NCBI GenBank assembly: GCA_023135745.1
Contig: JAGLSM010000074.1
Span: forward strand, 1 to 8,051
Source: Spirochaetota bacterium
GTDB lineage: Bacteria; Spirochaetota; JAGLSM01
DNA: 8,051 bases
Direction of reading: 5' to 3'
In this document: positions 1 through 5,481 of the stretch, piece by piece
Layout of the letters: the number at the start of each line of letters is the position of its first letter
How positions within the stretch are numbered: position 1 is the first letter of the stretch
Notes under the pieces: generated by a model
Seen by the model: the letters and a program-made list of their open reading frames with translations, nothing else
Databases searched by the model: none
What the model was told of the DNA's origin: nothing
Made by a program: the position numbers and the translations under genes

Positions 1-1272
1 ATGCATTCATCACAAAACGAGCAGGATAACCGCAACTATGCTAAAGCTGCCAAACTTCCAATGCTGGAACCTTCAGACTCCCAGGAAGCCAAGGATTTTA
101 CAAAACTTGCTTTTAATATCAGCGAAAAGTTTGATACTCCGGTTTTTATTCGGCCCACTACACGTATATCCCATTCCAAGACTGTAGTTACTCCGGCATC
201 CAAAGTGGATAAGGGTAATGCAGAAATCGGGTTTGACCATGATATAAAAAAATATGTTATGATTCCCGCTTTTGCCCGTGAGAGACATAAGGTCGTGGAA
301 AAACGGCTTATCGAGCTTCGTGAATACGCGGAAACTCTTGAAATAAACCGTATTGAAGAGGGTTCCTCCGATATCGGTTTTATTACCTCAGGTATGCCGT
401 ATACATACCTGAAGGAAGTGTTTCCTGATGCTTCAATATTAAAGCTTGGTATGGTTTATCCTTTTCCTGAAAAAATGATAAGAGAGTTCGCGAAAAAAGT
501 TAAAAAACTATATGTGATAGAAGAACTTGATCCTTTTTTTGAGGAATACATTCTCAGCCTGGGAATTACAGTGGAAGGTAAAAAACTGTTTCCTATAACC
601 GGTGAACTTGATCCTGATATAATCAAGCATGCTGTAAATAAAAATGCCAAAGATAAATCCATTAAGATTTCTATTAATATTCCGCCAAGACCTCCCGCGC
701 TTTGTCCCGGCTGTCCGCACCATACTGTTTTTACAATATTGAAGGAACGCAATATGATTGTTACCGGGGACATAGGCTGTTACACTCTGGGTGTATTGCC
801 GCCGTTTTCCTCCATGGATACCTGTGTTGACATGGGCGCCAGTATTACCGTGTCGCAGGGTATAGAAATAGCAATGGGTAAGAATTACCAGCACGATACT
901 GTGGCTGTTATCGGTGATTCCACCTTTGCTCATTCCGGTATCACAGGACTCTTAAATGCCGCATACAATAAAAGACATTCCCTGATTATTGTGCTTGATA
1001 ACGGGACTACTGCCATGACCGGTATGCAGCCCAACCCTCTTTCCGGAGAACTGATCACCGGTGAAACGGCGCTTGCCCTTGATTATGAAAAACTGGGTCA
1101 AGCTGTTGGTATTGATGACAGCAATATCAGAATTGTAAATGCTTTTAAAAAAGGAGATGTTGAAGAGGCAATCAACTCTCTTCTGGATACAAAAAAGCTT
1201 TCCCTAATGGTTATTAAAGGACCTTGTATTATTGATATACGCAAAAAAAAGAAAAAAGCGAAAAAGGATTAA
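1..1272 (+). CDS. iorA: Indolepyruvate:ferredoxin oxidoreductase, alpha subunit (5'-truncated by window; no C-terminal ferredoxin domain)
   Basis: This is the thiamine-diphosphate subunit of the enzyme that oxidatively decarboxylates aryl-pyruvates (indolepyruvate, phenylpyruvate, hydroxyphenylpyruvate) to aryl-acetyl-CoA and reduces ferredoxin (EC 1.2.7.8). The visible 423 residues begin inside the N-terminal domain with the conserved MHSSQNEQDNR stretch. The first Met is therefore internal, and roughly the first 100-plus residues lie left of the window. Residues 121-200 are the middle domain. CPGCPHH sits at 235-241 and GDIGCYTLG at 256-264. The TPP/Mg motif is GDS (305-307) followed by DN at 333-334. 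The family normally continues into a domain with two CxxCxxCxxxC clusters. Here the protein instead ends after C409 in a Lys-rich tail (about 414-422), and iorB starts 3 nt later. The AGGA of the iorB ribosome site overlaps this gene's last codons. The assignment is very secure; the missing domain is seen directly. Confidence 0.96.
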   Translation: MHSSQNEQDNRNYAKAAKLPMLEPSDSQEAKDFTKLAFNISEKFDTPVFIRPTTRISHSKTVVTPASKVDKGNAEIGFDHDIKKYVMIPAFARERHKVVEKRLIELREYAETLEINRIEEGSSDIGFITSGMPYTYLKEVFPDASILKLGMVYPFPEKMIREFAKKVKKLYVIEELDPFFEEYILSLGITVEGKKLFPITGELDPDIIKHAVNKNAKDKSIKISINIPPRPPALCPGCPHHTVFTILKERNMIVTGDIGCYTLGVLPPFSSMDTCVDMGASITVSQGIEIAMGKNYQHDTVAVIGDSTFAHSGITGLLNAAYNKRHSLIIVLDNGTTAMTGMQPNPLSGELITGETALALDYEKLGQAVGIDDSNIRIVNAFKKGDVEEAINSLLDTKKLSLMVIKGPCIIDIRKKKKKAKKD

Positions 1273-1275
1273 ACC

Positions 1276-1842
1276 ATGAGTAAGATAAAAAACGTATTAA
1301 TGGTAGGAGTCGGCGGGCAGGGTATAATTCTTTCTAGTGATATATTTGCTCAGGCAGCTTTAAATGCCGGTTTTGATGTTAAAAAAAGTGAAATACATGG
1401 AATGAGCCAACGGGGCGGTTCTGTATTCAGTCATATTCGTTTTGGTGAAAAAGTGTTTTCACCTGTTATTCCCAAAGGTGAAGCTGATATTATAGTTGCA
1501 GCCGAAGAGATGGAGATCCTGCGCTGGGCAGCCTATGCGTCATCAGATACAAAAGCCGTTATAAGTCAGCATCGTATTCTGCCAACAGGAGTAGAGACAT
1601 ATCCGGAAGATATCAGACCGGCAATAGATAAGCATTTCGCGGATAATATTAAAGTTGATGTAGAAATGGTTAAAGAAAAAACAGGAAATATGAAATTTCT
1701 CAATGTTGTTTTAATGGGAATTATTTCAAACTTCCTTGACCTTCCGCATGACGCGTGGCAAAATGCTATAAATGATTTGGTTCCAAAAGGTACATATGAT
1801 AAAAACATGGAAGCTTTTGCCCTGGGCAAGAGCCTTGCATAG
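1276..1842 (+). CDS. iorB: Indolepyruvate:ferredoxin oxidoreductase, beta subunit
   Basis: This 188-aa cytoplasmic protein is the gamma-domain-type partner of IorA, completing the 2-oxoacid:ferredoxin oxidoreductase that makes aryl-acetyl-CoA from aryl-pyruvate. The family signatures are visible: the glycine-rich GVGGQG at residues 11-16, HGMSQRGGSV at 41-50, and the GNMKFLNVVLMG segment at about 137-148. The length is normal for a stand-alone beta subunit (about 190 aa). The ATG at 1276 is supported by AGGA at 1265-1268, 7 nt upstream, and by its tight 3-nt spacing from iorA, so the two are almost certainly translated from one message. It carries no cysteine-cluster motif, so it does not supply the ferredoxin domain missing from this IorA. 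Confidence 0.96.
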   Translation: MSKIKNVLMVGVGGQGIILSSDIFAQAALNAGFDVKKSEIHGMSQRGGSVFSHIRFGEKVFSPVIPKGEADIIVAAEEMEILRWAAYASSDTKAVISQHRILPTGVETYPEDIRPAIDKHFADNIKVDVEMVKEKTGNMKFLNVVLMGIISNFLDLPHDAWQNAINDLVPKGTYDKNMEAFALGKSLA

Positions 1843-1855
1843 GAGGACTTGAAAA

Positions 1856-3154
1856 ATGATTTGGGATAAAAAACATGAAACAATGCCCAATGATGACCTG
1901 CGGGCACTGCAGAGCCAGCGCCTCAAGGATGTTGTTTCAAGAGTTTACAACAATGTTCCTTTTTATAAGAAAAAAATGGATGAGCTTGGTGTAAAACCGG
2001 AAGATATTAAAAGTATCGATGATATAGTCAAACTCCCCTTTACAACCAAGGAAGATATGCGGGAAGTTTTTCCATACGGACTTCTTGCAACCGAAATGGA
2101 AAACATTGTGGAGATTCATACATCTTCCGGAACTACGGGAAAGCCGGTTGTAGATGCCTATACGCAGGGTGATATCGATGTCTGGTCAGAAGTCATGGCA
2201 CGTACTATGTCCATGGGTGATGTCGGCAAAAATGACATAGTTCAGAATGCTTACGGCTATGGATTATTTACCGGCGGACTTGGTGTTCATTATGGTGCCC
2301 GGAAAATTGGTGCGAATATCATTCCAATTTCCGGGGGAAATACCAAACGGCAATTAAAGGTACTACAGGATTTTAAATCAACCGTTATGACTTGTACTCC
2401 ATCCTACTGTCTTTATCTGGCTGAATATGCCAGGGAAAACGGGATAGATTTTAAGGATCTTCCGGTTCGGGTAGGTTTTTTTGGAGCTGAACCCTGGAGT
2501 GAAAATATGCGCAAGGAAATTGAGGCCAAGCTCCACCTCAAAGCCTATGATATCTATGGTCTCACAGAAATTATTGGACCCGGGGTTGCTGCCGAATGTG
2601 AACATCAGAATGGTCTGCATATATTTGAAGATCATTTTTACCCTGAAATCATTAATCCGGAAACAGGAGAACAGCTCAAAGACGGTGAAAAGGGTGAGCT
2701 TGTAATCACTACCCTTACGAAAGAAGGTACTCCTATACTCCGTTACCGTATCCGCGATATTACCTTCCTAATGCCGGAAGCCTGTAAGTGCGGACGAAGT
2801 TTTCGAAGGATGCACCGTCTTATGGGCCGCACCGATGATATGCTGATTATCAGAGGTGTTAATGTCTTCCCTTCACAGATAGAGCAGATACTGTTCCGCA
2901 TGGAGGGGATAGAACCTCATTACCAACTGGTGGTGTCACGGGATGGACAGCTTGACAGTCTGGAAGTACAGGTTGAGATGAATGAGCGCATTTTTTCAGA
3001 CGAGATCAAAAAACTTGAAGAAATGGAAAAAGCGATTGCAAAAGAAATTGCATATGAATTGGCGGTACATGCCACAGTCAAGCTGGTAGAACCAAAAAGT
3101 ATTGCCCGCAGTGAAGGTAAGGCAAAACGTGTTATTGATAACCGTAATATTTAA
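1856..3154 (+). CDS. paaK: Phenylacetate-CoA ligase family protein (aryl-CoA synthetase)
   Basis: This is an AMP-forming acyl/aryl-CoA ligase of the PaaK family (EC 6.2.1.30 type): aryl-acetate + ATP + CoA gives aryl-acetyl-CoA + AMP + PPi. Its 432 aa match the family's usual 430-440. Visible motifs are the ATP-binding TSSGTTGK loop (89-96), GAEPWS (210-215), YGLTE (234-238), RYRIRD (296-301), the CKCGR segment (310-314), the GRTDDML hinge (324-330) followed by [10 protein letters not shown], and the C-terminal SEGKAKR segment (419-425) that carries the catalytic Lys of the family. The start is fixed by AGGAGG at 1841-1846, which overlaps the iorB stop codon, 9 nt before the ATG. Co-transcription with iorAB is typical of anaerobes that ferment or salvage aromatic amino acids, so the natural substrate may be indoleacetate, phenylacetate or hydroxyphenylacetate. 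The exact acid cannot be read from the sequence. No aerobic paaABCDE genes are present in the window. Confidence 0.93.
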   Translation: MIWDKKHETMPNDDLRALQSQRLKDVVSRVYNNVPFYKKKMDELGVKPEDIKSIDDIVKLPFTTKEDMREVFPYGLLATEMENIVEIHTSSGTTGKPVVDAYTQGDIDVWSEVMARTMSMGDVGKNDIVQNAYGYGLFTGGLGVHYGARKIGANIIPISGGNTKRQLKVLQDFKSTVMTCTPSYCLYLAEYARENGIDFKDLPVRVGFFGAEPWSENMRKEIEAKLHLKAYDIYGLTEIIGPGVAAECEHQNGLHIFEDHFYPEIINPETGEQLKDGEKGELVITTLTKEGTPILRYRIRDITFLMPEACKCGRSFRRMHRLMGRTDDMLIIRGVNVFPSQIEQILFRMEGIEPHYQLVVSRDGQLDSLEVQVEMNERIFSDEIKKLEEMEKAIAKEIAYELAVHATVKLVEPKSIARSEGKAKRVIDNRNI

Positions 3155-3165
3155 GGAGGCTAATA

Positions 3166-3597
3166 ATGTCTATTAAACAAATATCCATTTTTCTGGAAAA
3201 CAAAGCAGGCAGACTCTATGAAGTATCTTCAGCTCTTGGCGATGCAAACATAGATATCCACGCTCTATCCCTGGCAGACACCTCGGATTTTGGTATCCTG
3301 CGATTAATCGTAAACCAGCCTGAAAAAGCATCGACTACCCTGAAGGAAAAAGGGTTTACAGTCGGCATTACCGAGGTTATTGCTGTTGAAGTTGAAGATA
3401 AACCGGGCGGTTTCGCGAAAGTCATGAAAATTATGCAGGACGCGAAGATTAACATCGAATACATGTATGCTTTTGTGGAAAAAACAAAGGATAATGCTAT
3501 TGTTATTTTTCGTGTTGATAATATTGAAACTGCAATAAATACTCTGGAGAAGAAAGGTCTGCACATCCTCAGGGAAGCAGAAGTATTAGACCTGTAA
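3166..3597 (+). CDS. Tandem ACT-domain protein
   Basis: This 143-aa protein consists of two ACT domains in series, about residues 4-70 and 72-140. Each opens with the ligand-loop pattern of the family: ENKAGRLYEV at 11-20 and EDKPGGFAKV at 77-86. It has no catalytic or DNA-binding domain. ACT domains generally bind amino acids and act as allosteric modules. Stand-alone double-ACT proteins are commonly found beside iorAB and paaK-like genes, where a role in sensing aromatic amino acids or modulating the ligase or oxidoreductase is inferred, not proven. The start is clear: AAGGAGG at 3153-3159 overlaps the paaK stop and lies 6 nt before the ATG. It is the last gene before a strong intrinsic terminator. 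Confidence 0.9.
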   Translation: MSIKQISIFLENKAGRLYEVSSALGDANIDIHALSLADTSDFGILRLIVNQPEKASTTLKEKGFTVGITEVIAVEVEDKPGGFAKVMKIMQDAKINIEYMYAFVEKTKDNAIVIFRVDNIETAINTLEKKGLHILREAEVLDL

Positions 3598-3616
3598 GCC
3601 TTCCTCATACATTTAC

Positions 3617-3651
3617 AGTCTGTTTTCTGTGAAGAAGACAGGCTTTTTTTT
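3617..3651 (+). terminator. Intrinsic terminator between the ACT gene and paaI-like gene
   Basis: A 12-bp stem (3617-3628 with 3633-3644, including two G-U pairs) closes on a GTGA loop, which is a GNRA-type tetraloop. A run of eight T (3644-3651) follows at once. It lies 19 nt after the ACT stop codon. The ribosome site of the next gene (AGGAG, 3652-3656) starts at the base after the T-run, so there is no room for a promoter between the two. The thioesterase gene must rely on read-through or on a promoter further upstream. Confidence 0.9.
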
Positions 3652-3662
3652 AGGAGCAGATA

Positions 3663-4079
3663 ATGGAACTGGAAAAAATACAAGCACACTTGAATAACCA
3701 TGATCAATATGCCCGGCATTCAAATATGAAGATAACAGAAATAAGAGAAGGGTATGCGGCTGCGGAAATGACAGTAGCTGATCACCATCTCAATAGTGTG
3801 AATACTGTTCATGGCGGTGCTGTCTTTACACTGGCTGACTTCGCTTTTGCCTGCGCTGCCAACTCATATGGTGTTGTGTCAGTCAGCATACAGGCCGATA
3901 TTACTATGCATCGTCCTGCCTTCGCGGGCAAAATCAGCGCTATCGCTACAGAAATTTCCCGGGGAAAGACCATTGCCAGTTATGTAGTCAAAGTAACCAA
4001 CGAACAGGAAAAACTGCTGGCCACATTTAACGGTACAGTTTTTATAAAAAACGAACCTCTTGAGAAGTATTTTAAATAA
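3663..4079 (+). CDS. paaI: PaaI-like hotdog-fold acyl-CoA thioesterase
   Basis: This 138-aa single-domain protein of the PaaI/4HBT hotdog family hydrolyses acyl- or aryl-CoA thioesters to free acid and CoA. The hotdog signature VHGGAVFTLADFAFACAAN spans about residues 49-67, with HGG at 50-52 and the acidic residue D59 on the central helix, as in PaaI enzymes. A following strand, VSIQADITMHRPA, at about 74-86 is also typical, and the length is normal. AGGAG at 3652-3656 lies 6 nt before the ATG. Placed after an aryl-CoA-forming oxidoreductase and ligase, it would recycle CoA or clear dead-end aryl-CoA esters; this is inference from context. An intrinsic terminator sits immediately upstream, so its expression is probably lower than, or uncoupled from, the preceding genes. 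Confidence 0.9.
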   Translation: MELEKIQAHLNNHDQYARHSNMKITEIREGYAAAEMTVADHHLNSVNTVHGGAVFTLADFAFACAANSYGVVSVSIQADITMHRPAFAGKISAIATEISRGKTIASYVVKVTNEQEKLLATFNGTVFIKNEPLEKYFK

Positions 4080-4153
4080 ATAAAAATAATTTATAGATTA
4101 AAAAAACAAGTAGATACTTGCTAAAAGAAATTAAAATTTGTATTTTTTTGGAA

Positions 4154-4834
4154 ATGAAAGCACTTTCCTTTTTCAAATCCAAAGTATTCATATTCATTGC
4201 CCTCTTATGTTTAGTTATTGGCCTCATAACAGTTTTTATAATTAATACATATATTAAAAATTTCAGCCGGCCATTTATCGTTACTATGGAGAAATGTCCC
4301 CAAGCTCAGGCGGCCATTGTATTAGGTGCAGCTGTTTGGCAGAATAAATACTTAAGTCATATACTGCAGGATCGCATGGATACAGCCATCAGTTTGTATA
4401 AAATGGGCAAGGTCAAAAAACTACTATTATCCGGAGATCATGGAAAGAAATACTATGATGAAGTAAATAATATGCTTCGTTATGCTTTACAGTATGGTAT
4501 TATACCGAAGGATTTTTTCCTGGATCATGCCGGATTCCGCACCTATGATACTATGTATAGAGCCAGAGATGTTTTTAAGATAAAATCTGCCATCATTGTA
4601 ACACAGAAGTTTCATTTAGCCCGCGCGGTTTATATTGCCAGGAAGTTAGGTATTCAGGCTATTGGGATTACTGCAGATAAAAGGTTGTACCAAAATATAA
4701 GCTTATATAAATTCAGGGAATTTTTTGCCCGGTTAAAAGCCTATTGGCAGGCAGGGATCATAAAACCCAAACCGAAATTTCTGGGTAAGGTTATTCCGAT
4801 AACCGGAGACGGGCGCCTTAGTCATGATGAATAA
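4154..4834 (+). CDS. SanA/YdcF-type DUF218 inner-membrane protein
   Basis: This protein belongs to the SanA (vancomycin high-temperature exclusion)/YdcF DUF218 family, whose members are implicated in envelope barrier function but have poorly defined chemistry. Numbered from the ATG at 4154 it has 226 aa: one N-terminal membrane anchor (about 10-33), then the soluble domain with AIVLGAAVW (54-62), LSGD (92-95), YDE (101-103), DHAGFRTYDT (124-133) and VTQKFHLARA (149-158). This series matches SanA closely, and the length is close to the roughly 240 aa of the E. coli protein. The start is uncertain. An in-frame TTG at 4118 would add 12 residues, but neither site has a good ribosome-binding sequence (only GGA at 4150-4152, too close to the ATG). 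I prefer 4154 because it leaves a compact, basic, signal-anchor N-terminus. There is no obvious functional link to the aryl-CoA genes. Confidence 0.85.
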   Translation: MKALSFFKSKVFIFIALLCLVIGLITVFIINTYIKNFSRPFIVTMEKCPQAQAAIVLGAAVWQNKYLSHILQDRMDTAISLYKMGKVKKLLLSGDHGKKYYDEVNNMLRYALQYGIIPKDFFLDHAGFRTYDTMYRARDVFKIKSAIIVTQKFHLARAVYIARKLGIQAIGITADKRLYQNISLYKFREFFARLKAYWQAGIIKPKPKFLGKVIPITGDGRLSHDE

Positions 4835-4851
4835 TTGAATTTCTTTAAACA

Positions 4852-4889
4852 AAATAGCCATACAATTATGATACATTGCATGGCTATTT
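4852..4889. terminator. Hairpin between convergent genes, probable (bi)directional terminator
   Basis: A perfect 10-bp inverted repeat (4852-4861 with 4880-4889) is extended inward, after one mismatch, by four more pairs around an 8-nt loop. It lies in the 81-bp gap between the + strand sanA-like gene and the - strand small lipoprotein gene. Read on the - strand, the stem is followed by a moderately T-rich stretch (TTTTGTTTAAAG). On the + strand no T-run follows. It is therefore most convincing as the terminator of the - strand unit, with possible use in both directions. Confidence 0.6.
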
Positions 4890-4915
4890 GAAATTCTAGA
4901 CGTATAAATTATACC

Positions 4916-5386
4916 TTATTTAAGGTCTTTAGCCAATTTCATGATAAGACCAAACATTTTCATTCCATAAACTTTTGTTTGACTTTTTATCTCTTTTTTT
5001 ATTTCATCAAGAATTGGCTGGGCTCCGTCAATTGTTAACAGTTTCATTTCTATAGCTTTTCGTTGGGTTTTAAAAGATCTATCATCTTTTTTGAGGTTTT
5101 TGAATTTCATCATTAATGCGAGACGGCCGTCTTTATCCAGGGTTACGCCTTTTTCCAAAATAGCGACAAGTGTTTTTACAGAAGCTAATGAGGCATCAAT
5201 TAATTTTTGTTTGCTGGCTTTAAGATCGTCTAAAGTTTTAATACTTTTCATAATATTCAGCATAGCTTTTTGCTGTTCAACAACCTTGCTCAGATCGCCG
5301 GCTTTGCTTGTGTCACTTTCGGATTTGCATGCTCCGATCATTGTAATCAGACTTAGAATCACTAAAATACTTACTAGTTTTTTCAT
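4916..5386 (-). CDS. Small predicted lipoprotein, helical, unknown family
   Basis: I do not recognise the family. The 156-aa product starts with a lipoprotein signal: basic MKK, a hydrophobic core to about residue 17, and lipobox I-G-A-C with the lipidated Cys at 20. Export and membrane anchoring are therefore expected. The mature part is short, highly charged and rich in Lys, Leu, Ile and Met. It has no glycine-rich or Cys motifs and looks largely alpha-helical, with possible amphipathic helices at about 30-75 and 110-156. The start is well supported by GGAG at 5392-5395 (minus strand), 5 nt before the ATG. A near-consensus sigma70 promoter lies just upstream, giving a predicted leader of about 40 nt, so the gene probably has its own transcript despite sharing orientation with the FG-GAP gene to its right. 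No function can be assigned. Confidence 0.85.
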   Translation of the reverse strand: MKKLVSILVILSLITMIGACKSESDTSKAGDLSKVVEQQKAMLNIMKSIKTLDDLKASKQKLIDASLASVKTLVAILEKGVTLDKDGRLALMMKFKNLKKDDRSFKTQRKAIEMKLLTIDGAQPILDEIKKEIKSQTKVYGMKMFGLIMKLAKDLK

Positions 5387-5430
5387 TATTTCTCCAATCT
5401 TATTTAGGTTCCTATGAATTTAGTTTGCTT

Positions 5431-5459
5431 AGCATAGATTTTAATTAAGGATGTGTCAA
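5431..5459 (-). promoter_or_regulatory. Near-consensus sigma70-type promoter for the small lipoprotein gene
   Basis: On the minus strand a perfect -35 box TTGACA (5459-5454) is followed by a 17-bp spacer and a -10 box TATGCT (5436-5431, 4 of 6 matches). Transcription would begin near 5424, about 40 nt before the ATG at 5386. It lies in the 95-bp gap downstream of the FG-GAP gene stop. Confidence 0.7.
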
Positions 5460-5481
5460 GAATTTAGTTATGCTTTGATGT

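Noticed and set aside
508..933. 141-aa and other minus-strand open frames within iorA
   Set aside because: They are antisense to a gene with conserved catalytic motifs, lack family features and ribosome sites, and are shadows of the coding strand.
1240..1280. A8 and A6 runs at the end of iorA as a frameshift or programmed slippage site that could restore a longer protein
   Set aside because: Both alternative frames stop within about a dozen codons and iorB begins at 1276, so no ferredoxin domain or fusion could be reached.
3216..3719. 167-aa minus-strand open frame across the ACT gene and terminator
   Set aside because: It is antisense to a well-supported gene and runs through a clear intrinsic terminator; no recognisable domain.
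4080..4117. Promoter for the sanA-like gene in the AT-rich gap
   Set aside because: Several loose -10-like sequences exist, but none pairs with a credible -35 at 16-18 bp spacing, so none is annotated.
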